41,690 nucleotides of DNA from Promethearchaeia archaeon (GCA_029856105.1 JAHQWH010000059.1:1-41690), one strand, 5' to 3'; shown: positions 15,266 to 25,191, counted from the first letter of the stretch. Numbers and translations are program-made. The notes: a model not told the origin generated them from the sequence alone.

Positions 15266-17722
15266 ATGACTTCAGAGAATATTATAGAGATCGAATTAAA
15301 AGAGGAAATGAAAAGTAGTTACATAGATTACGCCATGTCCGTTGTCGTTGGGCGCGCGATTCCCGACGTGAGAGATGGATTAAAACCAGTACATCGTAGA
15401 ATAATTTACGCTATGGCCGATAACAATTATTTTTACAATCACGCACACGTGAAATCCGCGAGGATTGTGGGCGAGGCTATGGGAAAGTATCATCCTCATG
15501 GAGATGCTGCGTTGTATAATACATTAGTTCGTATGGCACAAGACTTTTCGTTAAGATATCCATTAATCGATCCACAGGGAAATTTCGGCTCGATCGATGG
15601 AGATCCTCCGGCTGCTATGAGATATACAGAAGCACGATTAGGACAAATATCTAATGAACTAATCGAAGATATAGACAATGAAACAGTGGATTTTGTCCCG
15701 AATTTTGATGATAGTTTAAAAGAACCTGCTTTTTTACCCGCTAAGCTACCAAATATGCTAATCAACGGAACAAAAGGAATAGCAGTTGGGATGGCTACAT
15801 CTATGCCTCCTCATAACCTGACAGAAATTTGTCAGGGGATTATTGCAACAGTTGACGATCCTGTGATATCTACTGAGGAACTTATGGAAATTATAAAAGG
15901 ACCAGACTTTCCAACAGGAGGAAGCATTATTGATACGAATGGTATTTACAATGCTTATACAACTGGAATGGGCAATATAACTCTAAGGGGAACTGTTGAT
16001 GTCGAAACAAAAGGAAATAAAAATCGATTAATTATTTCTGAAATTCCTTATTTAGTGAATAAAACTACCCTAATCGAATCGATTGCCAAACTTATAAAAG
16101 ATGGAGTACTTAAAGATGTTCGAGATTTAAGAGACGAATCTGACAGAAAAGGAATGCGAATTGTTATAGAACTAACTAAAAATGCTCAACCGGTTATACT
16201 GAAAAATATTATATTTAAAAGAACTAGGCTTCAAACGACATTTAACATTAGTAATTTAGTATTAATTAACGAAGGAAGACAACCTAAGATTCTTAATTTG
16301 AAAGAGTTAATCGAAGAATACATCGAACACCGCCTTAAAATTATTTATAGAAGGACTGAATTTCATCTCAAAAAAGCTAAAGATAGGCTTCATAAAGTTG
16401 AGGGTCTCTTAATCGCATTAAATAATATAGATGATGTTGTAAACATTATTAAAAGCGCTAGCGATACCAACGACGCAAAGAATAAATTGAAAATCGCATA
16501 TAAATTAAGTGATATTCAAGTTCAAGCGATATTGAGTATGCCTTTATCGAGATTAACAAATTTAGAACAACAAAAACTAGTTGACGAAGAAAAATCTTTG
16601 AAAAAAAGTATCACTGAATTAGAAAAGATATTAGAAAATAAAAAAATCCGCTTAAGTATAATTAAGCAAGAATTAACCGAACTAAACCTAAAGTACGGCG
16701 ATAAAAGAAAAACAAGAATTGAAATTATTGAAGAGGAAAAAATTAGAGAACTTAAAAGGAAAGATTTAATCAAAAAAGAGCCAACAATTGTAATCTTCAC
16801 TAAAAACCAATACATTAAAAGAATCTCTGTAGAAGATTACCACGCTCAAAGGCGAGGCGGACGCGGAAAAAGAGGTATGACTGTTCGTGAAGAAGATTTC
16901 ATAACCGATTTATTTGTTTGTTCCACTCACGACACGATCTTAATTTTTACTTCCAAAGGTAGAGTATATTCCATGAAATGTTTTGAACTTCCGTTACAAA
17001 CGCGCACGGCTAGAGGGAAACCCATTATAAATTTGATCGCCCTACAACCGGGGGAAAACATATCATCAATGATTCCAATTAATAACTTTGACACTAATGA
17101 AATGCTCATTATGACCACGAAAAAAGGCATTATAAAGAAAGTCCCTTTAAGGTTATTCTCGAAATTTAAAAAAACAGGTGTGCGAGCTCAACGGATAAGA
17201 CCAGATGACGAATTAATTAGCGTAAAAAGATTATCAAACGAACTACAAGATATTTTTATTGCAACAAAACTCGGTTATGCCGTAAGATTTGACGAATCAG
17301 AGCTAAGAGAATTAGGAAGGACCTCAATGGGCGTGAAAGGGGCATCGCTAAGGGAGGGGGACGATGTAATCGATAGTTTGTTAGTAACTGATGATAATAT
17401 TATTCTTACCCTAACTGAAAAAGGCTACGGACAAAGAACTTTTCTTAAAGAATATCGAAAAACAGGGAGAAATGCTAAAGGAGTAAAAAATATTTCATTA
17501 GATCATGAAAAAAATGATAAAGTTATTGCTATAAAAATGGGAAAATTAATGGATATCTTGATAGGTACAGAACAAGGACAAGTAATCAGACTTCCAGTGG
17601 ATTCAATTAGAATAACTCATAGAAAAGCAAAAGGAGTTAGAGCCATAAAACTATATGAAGACGACTCTGTTGTTGCAATAGGTAAATGCGCAACATTCAT
17701 TGACGATAAGGAAGAAAAATGA
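15266..17722 (+). CDS. gyrA: DNA gyrase subunit A
   Basis: DNA cleavage and wrapping subunit of gyrase, 818 aa from the ATG at 15266; a TTG at 15254 would add four residues. Winged-helix and tower motifs include GRAIPDVRDGLKPVHRRII and KYHPHGDAALYNTLVRMAQD, with the catalytic tyrosine Y120 in AMRYTEARL. The GyrA box QRRGGRG at 528-534 marks a gyrase rather than topoisomerase IV. The C-terminal beta-pinwheel follows with the usual repeats (TTKKGIIKKVPL, TEKGYGQRT, GTEQGQVIRL). It lies 65 nt after gyrB and forms the A2B2 holoenzyme with it. Confidence 0.95.
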   Translation: MTSENIIEIELKEEMKSSYIDYAMSVVVGRAIPDVRDGLKPVHRRIIYAMADNNYFYNHAHVKSARIVGEAMGKYHPHGDAALYNTLVRMAQDFSLRYPLIDPQGNFGSIDGDPPAAMRYTEARLGQISNELIEDIDNETVDFVPNFDDSLKEPAFLPAKLPNMLINGTKGIAVGMATSMPPHNLTEICQGIIATVDDPVISTEELMEIIKGPDFPTGGSIIDTNGIYNAYTTGMGNITLRGTVDVETKGNKNRLIISEIPYLVNKTTLIESIAKLIKDGVLKDVRDLRDESDRKGMRIVIELTKNAQPVILKNIIFKRTRLQTTFNISNLVLINEGRQPKILNLKELIEEYIEHRLKIIYRRTEFHLKKAKDRLHKVEGLLIALNNIDDVVNIIKSASDTNDAKNKLKIAYKLSDIQVQAILSMPLSRLTNLEQQKLVDEEKSLKKSITELEKILENKKIRLSIIKQELTELNLKYGDKRKTRIEIIEEEKIRELKRKDLIKKEPTIVIFTKNQYIKRISVEDYHAQRRGGRGKRGMTVREEDFITDLFVCSTHDTILIFTSKGRVYSMKCFELPLQTRTARGKPIINLIALQPGENISSMIPINNFDTNEMLIMTTKKGIIKKVPLRLFSKFKKTGVRAQRIRPDDELISVKRLSNELQDIFIATKLGYAVRFDESELRELGRTSMGVKGASLREGDDVIDSLLVTDDNIILTLTEKGYGQRTFLKEYRKTGRNAKGVKNISLDHEKNDKVIAIKMGKLMDILIGTEQGQVIRLPVDSIRITHRKAKGVRAIKLYEDDSVVAIGKCATFIDDKEEK

Positions 17723-17735
17723 AAAGATTAACTAT

Positions 17736-17755
17736 CTTTTTTTGTCTATTTTTTT
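17736..17755. terminator. T-rich stretch between convergent gyrA and cupin genes
   Basis: Two T-runs (seven T and seven T, separated by gtcta) follow the gyrA stop by about 15 nt. T-runs without a hairpin are typical archaeal intrinsic terminators. The stretch overlaps the end of the convergent cupin gene. Confidence 0.45.
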
Positions 17756-18105
17756 AGATATGGAATAAGGCATATGAAGACTAAATCTTCTTCACTAAGA
17801 TTATCTATTCCATGTTTCTCAAATGGAGGGATATACAACACATCTCCGCTCCCAACTACTTCATCCTTACCAGAATCGTCGTAAAACCTTCCTTTTCCGC
17901 TTAGAATGTAGATTTCGTGGTCTTGGGGGTGATTGTGAAGGTGTACTTTGGTATCTGGTCTAATCTCAAATCGCCTCATAGCGAAGTTTTGAGCTCCATC
18001 ATCTTCTTTGTTAATTACCCGTCTTACGTAGACGTTTTTAACTGGAGTGCCATCGGTTAAAGTCGCTTCTTTGTTTTCTACTTCCCTATAATTTTTTTTT
18101 ATCAT
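17746..18105 (-). CDS. Small cupin-domain protein
   Basis: A 119-aa single-domain cupin. Cupin motif 1 is PDTKVHLHNHPQDHEIYILS (metal ligands H, H, E) with GKGRFYDDSG following. Motif 2 is GDVLYIPPFEKHGIDN with a final histidine ligand. Such proteins bind a divalent metal and act as isomerases, dioxygenases or sensors; the substrate cannot be told. It is convergent with gyrA and divergent from the GIFT-like gene at 18183. Confidence 0.85.
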   Translation of the reverse strand: MIKKNYREVENKEATLTDGTPVKNVYVRRVINKEDDGAQNFAMRRFEIRPDTKVHLHNHPQDHEIYILSGKGRFYDDSGKDEVVGSGDVLYIPPFEKHGIDNLSEEDLVFICLIPYLKK

Positions 18106-18182
18106 AGATAGAAATAAATTTTTAATCTTAATAAAATAATATCATGTATTAATTTAATATCAAATTTAAGGAATGCAATTTC

Positions 18183-19109
18183 ATGAGTACTGAATATAAT
18201 ATAGGTTTTGATTATTCTCATAAAAATAAGCTAATAATAGAGGACCCCGGATTCACTGATTTTATTGAATTTCTATTTAATTCGGATTTAAAATTGGGAA
18301 AAATTGAAGCGGGAATTACTTACGAAAAATTATCTGCTTATAATGTATTTATTATAGGTGTTCCGGTTGCTGAATCTTATCTAACCTCGGAAGAAATTGA
18401 GGATTTATTGAATTACGTTAATGATGGAGGGTCGCTTCTAATTATAAACGATAAAGGAGGAGACTACGAGAACAAAAATAATTTATCCGAGTTAACAAAA
18501 CATTTTGGAATTAAATTCAACCACGATCAGTTATTTGATAACGAAAATTTCTCGAAAGATAATTCGCGTCCGATAATTAAAGAATTCAAAAAACACTTTA
18601 TAACTCGAGATATTACTCAAATTATTCATTCTGTGGGTTGTACTTTAGAAATTGATAAATCAGTTGAAAATGAGGATATCGATGTTAACGCGGTCGCGTT
18701 TTCATCTGAAGAATCTGCTTGGCACAAATATTTTGATGGAGAAGAATGGGTTGATGAACCTGTTAAAAGTTTACCAATAATAGCAATCGGACATCATAGT
18801 ATGGGAAAAATTGTAGCCATAGGGAACTTGTCTCTTTTTTCTGGCTTCCACGATTCATACGGTATTCACGCTGCTGACAACTTTAAATTAATTTCTAATG
18901 TAATCTCTTGGCTTATGAATAAAGCTCATTCTCAAGAAGCACAGTTATCGCAACCCATATACACGGCTATTCCCATTGAACAAGATCTATTTTATTGGAT
19001 AAAAGAAAAACTTGACGAAGGACGATGGAACACCGTAGAAGAAATCGTTAACTTTGGGCTTAAAGTCGTTAAATTTAGAATGAGAAAGCACGACTCTCAA
19101 GAAGAATAG
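18183..19109 (+). CDS. GIFT/DUF4350-like domain protein
   Basis: A 308-aa soluble protein. Residues about 1-245 resemble the GATase1-like GIFT/DUF4350 fold found in IFT52 and GldG-type proteins: FIEFLFNSDLKLGKIEAGIT, YNVFIIGVPVAESYLTSEEI, LLNYVNDGGSLLIINDKGGD and late GKIVAIGNLSLFSG. After a linker rich in Gln and Ser, the last 45 residues (FYWIKEKLDEGRWNTVEEIV, then NFGLKVVKFRMRK) look like a short helical RHH-like tail that could mediate dimerisation or DNA binding. No membrane segment is present. It precedes a metallo-beta-lactamase-fold gene by 94 nt. The fold is recognised by pattern only; IFT-like function is not implied. Confidence 0.6.
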   Translation: MSTEYNIGFDYSHKNKLIIEDPGFTDFIEFLFNSDLKLGKIEAGITYEKLSAYNVFIIGVPVAESYLTSEEIEDLLNYVNDGGSLLIINDKGGDYENKNNLSELTKHFGIKFNHDQLFDNENFSKDNSRPIIKEFKKHFITRDITQIIHSVGCTLEIDKSVENEDIDVNAVAFSSEESAWHKYFDGEEWVDEPVKSLPIIAIGHHSMGKIVAIGNLSLFSGFHDSYGIHAADNFKLISNVISWLMNKAHSQEAQLSQPIYTAIPIEQDLFYWIKEKLDEGRWNTVEEIVNFGLKVVKFRMRKHDSQEE

Positions 19110-19203
19110 AAAAAAGATCTCTTTAGTTCAATTCATCAATGTTTTTATATCAAGACATCTAATTCATCTTAAAGAAACTTAATTTTAGATAAAGGATTTT
19201 ATT

Positions 19204-20091
19204 ATGGGTCATTTTAACAAAGAAGGTAAGTTTAATGAAAATTCATACTTGATAGATGCAGAATTCATGAAGCTAAAGGGGACTTTTTCGTTGTATCTTT
19301 TAGAAAATGATGGAATGCGGATGTTAATTGATGTTGGAGAAACGTTGGCTGCAAGAAAGATCGTCAAAAAGCTTAAAGCCTTAGGACTTTTCCCAATCCA
19401 TAAGATCTTACTTACTCACGCGCATTGGGATCATATTCAAGCACTCCCTCGAATCTTAAAACAAATGGAGGGAGAAGAAGTTGAAATATTGGCACATAAA
19501 AATGCTCTTGGCATTTTAAAAGATCCTGAGGAAATGAACAAATATTTTGAGTTTATAGTAGAACCTATAGAAAACATAACTCCCTTGAAAGAAAATGATA
19601 CTATTGATTTGAATGGGTTTGAACTTAGTATTTACGAATTTTTTGGGCACACGCAAGATTCAATTGGCGTATACGATAAGGTACATAAAAACATCATCAT
19701 AGGAGATGCGATCATGGATCTCTTTGAAAATGAGACTTATTTCCCCACACTATATGGGCCACATTTTGATGAACAATCATTATTGAATTCATTTGATAAA
19801 CTTCAAGGAATGAAAGATCAATTGGAATCTATCTCTCTTGCCCACTTCGGCGTGTATAGTGGTGATGATTTTCAGAGAATTTTAAATGGTCTTAAAGCCA
19901 AATACTTGAATGCTAAAGATTCAATCATAAAGTGGTATAATGAAAATCCGGATGGTGATTACGTAACTGAAAAATATCAAGAACACATCATCCCCAATTC
20001 AAAAATATTTCCCAAAGAAAATCTTGGGGGAATACATTGGCTTATTGTGCAAAATATTAAAGCTTTAAAAGCTGCAGGCTTCATTAAATAA
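19204..20091 (+). CDS. Metallo-beta-lactamase-fold hydrolase
   Basis: A 295-aa MBL-fold metalloenzyme. The zinc motif LTHAHWDHIQ is near residue 75, GHTQDSIGVY gives the next His, IIIGDAIMD gives the bridging Asp and LAHFGVYSG a later His. The C-terminal part has a helical extension ending LIVQNIKALKAAGFIK. MBL relatives of this kind include glyoxalase-II-like thioesterases and lactonases; the substrate is unknown. It is followed by a YfcE-like phosphoesterase on the same strand, 41 nt apart, so they may be cotranscribed. Confidence 0.85.
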   Translation: MGHFNKEGKFNENSYLIDAEFMKLKGTFSLYLLENDGMRMLIDVGETLAARKIVKKLKALGLFPIHKILLTHAHWDHIQALPRILKQMEGEEVEILAHKNALGILKDPEEMNKYFEFIVEPIENITPLKENDTIDLNGFELSIYEFFGHTQDSIGVYDKVHKNIIIGDAIMDLFENETYFPTLYGPHFDEQSLLNSFDKLQGMKDQLESISLAHFGVYSGDDFQRILNGLKAKYLNAKDSIIKWYNENPDGDYVTEKYQEHIIPNSKIFPKENLGGIHWLIVQNIKALKAAGFIK

Positions 20092-20132
20092 AAATAAATA
20101 ATTTCATTTTTCCATTAGTTTTGGTGTTTCTC

Positions 20133-20687
20133 ATGATTATAACTGATAAAAAAGAGTTATTGATTGGAGTCTTATCCGATACGCACATCCCACATAGGAC
20201 TACCATTTTTCCTGAAATCGTGCTAGGAGATTTTAAGAAAAGAAATGTAGATTATGTATTTCATCTGGGGGACTTTACTGAGTATAAAGTGTATAAACGC
20301 CTTGTTGATGAATTTGGTAAGGAAAAAATTATTGCTGTTCGAGGTAACATGGATTTTGACCAAGAATTAAATAATATTTTACCCGATAAAATAGAATTGG
20401 AGATTCTTAGTCATAAGATCTTAATGCTACATGGAATGGGTGGACCTAACATGATAATAAAAAGATTAATCAAAAAGTTGGATTTAGATAATTCAGATTA
20501 TGATATCATAATATTCGGTCATACTCATCGCCCAGTAAACGAAGAAATACAATTAACATTAAAGAAAGTTTTATTTTTTAATCCAGGTACTACAACACCA
20601 ATCGATAACAAGTTTACAGTGATAAGTTCATATGGTTTCATTAGAATCTCTAAAGATAAGGTTGAAAGAGAAATTATATATTTATAA
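20133..20687 (+). CDS. YfcE-type metallophosphoesterase
   Basis: A 184-aa calcineurin-like phosphoesterase of the MJ0936/YfcE group, a family of small Mn/Ni phosphodiesterases. The five family motifs are present: GVLSDTHIPH, HLGDFTE, AVRGNMDFD, LMLHGMGG (GH site modified to HG) and IFGHTHRPVNEE, then FFNPGTTTP. The ATG at 20133 fits the family start; a TTG at 20121 would add four residues. The physiological substrate is unknown. Confidence 0.88.
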   Translation: MIITDKKELLIGVLSDTHIPHRTTIFPEIVLGDFKKRNVDYVFHLGDFTEYKVYKRLVDEFGKEKIIAVRGNMDFDQELNNILPDKIELEILSHKILMLHGMGGPNMIIKRLIKKLDLDNSDYDIIIFGHTHRPVNEEIQLTLKKVLFFNPGTTTPIDNKFTVISSYGFIRISKDKVEREIIYL

Positions 20688-20800
20688 AATATTCAAAATA
20701 CGAAGAATTAGATTAGAACATAAAGCTGATAAAATGAATGAGTAGAGCTTAAAAGTACTATTAAAAATTAGATTTATAAGATTTTAAAATTAAGGTCTGA

Positions 20801-21415
20801 TTATGAGCTTTCCATAGCTTTGCCACTCAATTTTTTGTAGTGGTTAAGCACGGCTTGTCTGGCGGCATATACAAATGCTCTTTTTACGTTAACTCCCGTA
20901 ATAGCGATAGTTTCGTAAATCAAGGTGTGGTCCATCTTGGCGGTATCTAAAACCTGTCTAATTTTTGATATCTCGACGATGTCTTCAAGATCTCTTTTAT
21001 TGGCTAACACTACCAGAGGTACTTCTGGGGGGTCAAATGGGGCTGGGGGAATTAATTTATCACCGTAAAACTTCAATAGTTCTTTTAAAGACCATATATT
21101 TTCTTGAAATTGGTCAATTAGGGAATCGAAAGTGAATATTACGGCATCGGTGCCCTTCAAAACGGTCTGGCGTTGGAATTTATGTCTGCGCTGGCCAGCA
21201 ACGGTATATACTTGAAAAACTACGTTAGATACTCTTGCAACTACCCGATCAAAAAACAGAGTTCGTCCAGTAGGGTCCTGAATTTGTTGCATGTCCCCAC
21301 TAGCTAGTCCTTCACGATGGTAAACCCACTCTAATGCGGTAGTTTTTCCGCCGAGCGAAGGACCGTAAAAACAAATCTTAAAAACTAGCGTTCCATCTCC
21401 TCGTCTACTTGGCAT
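20801..21415 (-). CDS. MglA-like Ras-superfamily GTPase
   Basis: A 204-aa small GTPase. G1 is GPSLGGKTT (18-26), the MglA-type segment RTLFFDRVVARV follows, G3 is reduced to VYTVAGQRRH (72-78), and G4 is ANKRDL (138-143). The RTLFFD and VYTVxGQ pattern and the absence of a prenylation motif match MglA and its archaeal relatives rather than Rab or Arf. In bacteria MglA sets cell polarity with a roadblock-fold GAP (MglB); a roadblock gene is present at 36430-36813 although not adjacent. GAGG upstream serves as the Shine-Dalgarno. No GAP gene sits in the immediate neighbourhood. Confidence 0.85.
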   Translation of the reverse strand: MPSRRGDGTLVFKICFYGPSLGGKTTALEWVYHREGLASGDMQQIQDPTGRTLFFDRVVARVSNVVFQVYTVAGQRRHKFQRQTVLKGTDAVIFTFDSLIDQFQENIWSLKELLKFYGDKLIPPAPFDPPEVPLVVLANKRDLEDIVEISKIRQVLDTAKMDHTLIYETIAITGVNVKRAFVYAARQAVLNHYKKLSGKAMESS

Positions 21416-21636
21416 TGATTAAAACCTCGATTATAATAAAAAAGTCAAGTTTGATTTTATAGAATTATAGAACTAATAATAATTAATATATATTAAATTT
21501 CGCAAATCAAAAACTTTGCTATTATTAAAAATTCAATTAATTCTAACTGAATGTAATTAATTCTAGTATCCATATATCACGAATAATATTTGAAGTTCCT
21601 TTTTTTAAAAATGAGGTATTAAGTTCAAGTTTAGCT

Positions 21637-22785
21637 TTAGTAAAAGGGGTTATGATATTGAGTATTTTGTTGAGAAAAAATGGTTTTTTCCTTAATTTCC
21701 TTATCGATCAATCCTTCGATGTGACAAAGATATTCGTATTCGTCTTTTAAACAGAGTGTAATTGCAACTCCGCGTTTATTCATGCGAGAAGTTCTCCCTA
21801 TTCGATGGACATAATTCTCTGGGTATTTTGGAATGTCGTAATTAAAAACATGTGAAATATTATTGATATCCAAACCTCTAGCTGCAACATCTGTGGCAAT
21901 GAGTAAGTTAATCTTATGCGCTTTAAAAGCTTTCAAAATTTTTTCTCTTTGATGTTGAGACAAGTCTCCAGAAATAAGATCCACATTATATATGAAATTA
22001 TCTAACGACTTTAACCTCTTGCTCAACCAAGACGCAGTTCTTTTCGTGTTCACGAAGACTAGAAGGTGATCTGGTTTTTCTCTCCTCAGTATTTTAAGGA
22101 AAGTTTTTAGTTTATCTCCATATCTGTCAATCAGATAATAGAACTGTTTTGTGTTTCCAACAGTCAAATTATCTCTGCTTAAGTTTAAAAATTCGAAACT
22201 ATTTTTCGAATATTGTTTCACTAATTCTCTGATTCTATTGTCAAAAGTTGCAGAGAATAGCATGAATTGGTAATCCGAATGAATTTGATTTAAAATGTAT
22301 TTCACATCTGGAGTGAAACCCATATCAAACATTCTATCAGCTTCATCAACGACAACAAACCTAATTTCATTTAATCTTAAATTTCTTCTTTTGTACAAAT
22401 CAATAATTCTTCCTGGAGTTCCAATGATAATATTTATGCCGTTTTCTAGTTTATTTATTTGATTATTTATAGAAACTCCGCCATAAATCGGAAATGCTTT
22501 TACTCTTGAATCTCCCAAATCTCTAACTACTTCGTATATTTGATTTGCTAACTCCCTCGTCGGGACCAAGATTAAAGCTTCATTACGCGTAAATTTAAGG
22601 TTTTCTATTATTGGAAGTATAAAAGCTAAAGTTTTGCCACTACCTGTTCTCGCTTGAGCCATTATGTTTTGGCCCTTTAAGATTAGAGGTATAGCTTTTA
22701 GTTGGACAGGCGTGGGTTTATTTATGTTAACTTTTTTTAACGCGTTAGCGTTATGTTCGTTAATTCCTAATTCTGTAAAGTTCAA
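21637..22785 (-). CDS. DEAD-box ATP-dependent RNA helicase
   Basis: A compact 382-aa two-RecA-domain helicase. Motifs in order: Q-motif NKPTPVQLKAIP, I ARTGSGKT, Ia PTRELANQ, II VVDEADRMFDMGF, III SATFD, then VFVNTKRTA, ATDVAARGLDI and VI HRIGRTSR. It has no long C-terminal extension, only a 35-residue tail. The start is a TTG at 22785 (MNFTELGINEH is the normal family N-terminus). It lies after the methyltransferase on the same strand but with a 131-nt gap, and is likely a housekeeping RNA remodelling enzyme. Confidence 0.93.
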   Translation of the reverse strand: MNFTELGINEHNANALKKVNINKPTPVQLKAIPLILKGQNIMAQARTGSGKTLAFILPIIENLKFTRNEALILVPTRELANQIYEVVRDLGDSRVKAFPIYGGVSINNQINKLENGINIIIGTPGRIIDLYKRRNLRLNEIRFVVVDEADRMFDMGFTPDVKYILNQIHSDYQFMLFSATFDNRIRELVKQYSKNSFEFLNLSRDNLTVGNTKQFYYLIDRYGDKLKTFLKILRREKPDHLLVFVNTKRTASWLSKRLKSLDNFIYNVDLISGDLSQHQREKILKAFKAHKINLLIATDVAARGLDINNISHVFNYDIPKYPENYVHRIGRTSRMNKRGVAITLCLKDEYEYLCHIEGLIDKEIKEKTIFSQQNTQYHNPFY

Positions 22786-22916
22786 TTTATTTGTTCACTA
22801 AAAAAATCTTTCTTTTCTCACTCTAAATCAAGTATTTAAATTATTTGTGAAAGATAAACTTTACTAAAATTCTAATTTTTGATAAAAATGGTATATAGAT
22901 TTAATTTAATTTACAA

Positions 22917-25091
22917 TTAACTCTTAAAAACAACTTCTTTGGTCAAATTATCCAGTTTCATTAGCTTTTGATAGATAAAGGTTCTAACCTTCTCAGGAGT
23001 TATTTTTGGGTTGTTGAATACTAAATCTTGTACTACGGTATGATATTTCTGGCTTTTTTTTGCCAATTTTATGTGGAGTTCATTCTGTTCGTCGTATAAT
23101 GGAATTGGAAAAGAGAAAGGTCTTTTATGAATGTGCCTACTCGATTTTATGAGCTTAATGTTTTTCGAAAGTATTAGAGAGTTGAAAATTGCCGATAGAT
23201 AATGCGCCTCGTTTTGTGAATCGGTGGAATAGTAGTAATTTTCTGAACAAATTATTATTTCCTTTTCTTCGTTATCGATAACTGCCGATTTCAGACGGGA
23301 ACCACTTGCGTTGTATACGACGATATATTGTTTGTTATTAATTTGTTTGGTTAATTTATTCCAATAATTCAAGTTTGAGAAAAGATTATCGATTTCGCTC
23401 GTTTCTACCTTGTTTTCTCTATAAAATTTATTAAGCTCATTGTAAAACTCTAAAGCTCTTGGATTATTTTTAAGGAAGGTCTCGTCAAATTCAAAATTTT
23501 CGTTAATTGGCAAAAATACGCGTTTAAATCGCTTTATACCGAATGGTATTAGATCTTTGTTTAAAAAAGCCTTAAAATTGAATTTGTTTTCAATTTTTTT
23601 ATTTTGAAAAGAATACCTCCAATTTTTCTTAGCGCGTAATTTAACTTCAGGATCGGAAGAGATTTGTAGATATTTTTCATTTTCCCCGTCTATTTTAAAA
23701 AAGACAAGCGCTCGAGGTACCAAAGTCGCCCCTTGAAGGAATTTACGTCTGTATTGACTTTCTGAAAGCGTATTTAAGAAATTTAGATCTTGTTCGGGTA
23801 AAATAATTTTTGCTCCCTTCTCGTCGAATGCTAAGCTAGAGTAAGTTGTTGCTCGTTGAATTTCAAGAGCGCTATCGTAAATTTTAGTCTTAATTGGATA
23901 TTTTTCGGAAATTGGAATTTCCGAACTTCTTCCGATATATTTTGCTTTTAGACAGATATGCTCTACGTTAAAGAAATAATTGTTAGGAAAATCCCATATT
24001 TCAATCTTATTAAAAACTGAAAACGCGCGGAACTTATAGCAATGATCTCCGTTTAAAATGCTCTTAGTAAGAACAAAGAATATACTTCCTCCAATTTTTA
24101 AGAATGCTATAGGGATCGCGTAAAAAAAAACTGCTGCTAGTTCAATGTGGGTGATGTATTGACTTTGGGGCTTAATTCCTAACGTTTCAGATAGCGTTCT
24201 AATCTTTATTTGGTACTCCTTATTGACAATGTCTTTGTAAGTTAACCACGGAGGGTTTCCAATAATTAAGTCAAACGAATGATAAAGCTCCGATAAACGA
24301 ATCTTAAGGTTTTTTTTGTTCTGGTCGGGAAAAAGAGCGTCTATTAGAAAAATATTTATTTTGGGAAGTTTATAATTTTCTGCTTTGTAATAATCGAAAA
24401 GTAGCAATAATATATTTGCCTTAGCCGTCAAGGTTGCTAATAGGTTAATATCAAAGCCGTAAATATTTTCAATCGCATCAAATTTTTCATTTTTTTTAAC
24501 GTTAGAATTGAGGATTTTGATAATGATCTCTATTAAAAAACTACCAGAACCGCAGGAAGGATCTAAAGTCTTTACACCCATTTCGTAAAAATCGTCAATC
24601 ATTTTTTTAGCGAGTTCAGGTGGAGTATAGAATTCTCCTAATTTATGCCTTGTTATGATAAAAAAAACTTGCTGATACAATTTTTGGAAGAGATCGTGAT
24701 AAGCAAAACGAGAATCTTTTAATAATACGTGTATCTGGTTAATAACATCTTTTTTGAGATCTGGACAAAAAAAATATTCTAATTCGCTTAAGTTATGATT
24801 CTGATAAATATCTTTGAGGCTTTCCTCTCCTTGAGCGTTTAATTTTCTCACTATTAAAAGCTTTAGAATTAGTGCGAAGTAGGAATGTTTTAGAAAAAGA
24901 GAATGATCAATATCATTTCCATAAATGCGTTTAAAAATCGATTTCCAAAGTCGATATTTCTTTTGGAACTCTAATTCGTCTAATTTCGCTTGTTTTTCAA
25001 GAAAATTAGTGATCTCGTTATAAAAAACCGAATTTATTCCAAAGAAATTCAAAATCTTTTTCGAATCAATTACTTTTTCGTACTCAACCAT
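22917..25091 (-). CDS. N6-adenine DNA methyltransferase (type IIG/Eco57I-like)
   Basis: A 724-aa gamma-class adenine methyltransferase. The X/leading motif KLGEFYTPPELAKKMIDDF is near 150-168, motif I LDPSCGSGSF is at 176-185 (SAM binding), and motif IV is NPPW at 279-282. The N-terminal 140 residues are helical and the C-terminal half contains a likely target-recognition region with FSFPIPLYDEQNELH near the end. No nuclease motif is evident, so it may be a methylase-only or solitary enzyme. The 34-aa ORF at 25070-25174 overlaps its start by 22 nt. A second copy of its first 11 codons is at 26925-26949, in a rearranged patch. Codon use includes more G and C than the gyr genes. Confidence 0.88.
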   Translation of the reverse strand: MVEYEKVIDSKKILNFFGINSVFYNEITNFLEKQAKLDELEFQKKYRLWKSIFKRIYGNDIDHSLFLKHSYFALILKLLIVRKLNAQGEESLKDIYQNHNLSELEYFFCPDLKKDVINQIHVLLKDSRFAYHDLFQKLYQQVFFIITRHKLGEFYTPPELAKKMIDDFYEMGVKTLDPSCGSGSFLIEIIIKILNSNVKKNEKFDAIENIYGFDINLLATLTAKANILLLLFDYYKAENYKLPKINIFLIDALFPDQNKKNLKIRLSELYHSFDLIIGNPPWLTYKDIVNKEYQIKIRTLSETLGIKPQSQYITHIELAAVFFYAIPIAFLKIGGSIFFVLTKSILNGDHCYKFRAFSVFNKIEIWDFPNNYFFNVEHICLKAKYIGRSSEIPISEKYPIKTKIYDSALEIQRATTYSSLAFDEKGAKIILPEQDLNFLNTLSESQYRRKFLQGATLVPRALVFFKIDGENEKYLQISSDPEVKLRAKKNWRYSFQNKKIENKFNFKAFLNKDLIPFGIKRFKRVFLPINENFEFDETFLKNNPRALEFYNELNKFYRENKVETSEIDNLFSNLNYWNKLTKQINNKQYIVVYNASGSRLKSAVIDNEEKEIIICSENYYYSTDSQNEAHYLSAIFNSLILSKNIKLIKSSRHIHKRPFSFPIPLYDEQNELHIKLAKKSQKYHTVVQDLVFNNPKITPEKVRTFIYQKLMKLDNLTKEVVFKS

Positions 25092-25099
25092 TCTTTATC
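25063..25099. repeat. Left copy of imperfect 37-bp direct repeat (methyltransferase 5' end)
   Basis: gaatcaattactttttcg (18 bp, exact in both copies) followed by ctcaaccattct and tatc, matching 26921-26957 in about 34 of 37 positions. This copy is the first codons of the intact methyltransferase. The pair bounds about 1.8 kb of accessory DNA. Confidence 0.7.
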
Positions 25100-25174
25100 T
25101 TTGCATGGAACCAATAAAAATGCTGGCATTAGAATAATAAAATATTCTTGGACCATTTTTTTGTTAAAGAGCAT
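25070..25174 (-). CDS. Short ORF overlapping the methyltransferase start (34 aa)
   Basis: A minus-strand frame (ATG at 25174, TAA at 25070-25072) that overlaps the methyltransferase ATG in another frame. Its end, KDKEWLSTKK, mirrors the end of the 50-aa ORF at 26928-27080, LDREWLRTKK. The two therefore share a common origin, and the arrangement small-ORF then overlapping methyltransferase is preserved in both copies. The rest of the peptide does not align, so this copy may be degraded. Confidence 0.3.
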   Translation of the reverse strand: MLFNKKMVQEYFIILMPAFLLVPCKDKEWLSTKK

Positions 25175-25191
25175 TCTGAATTCTTCATGTT

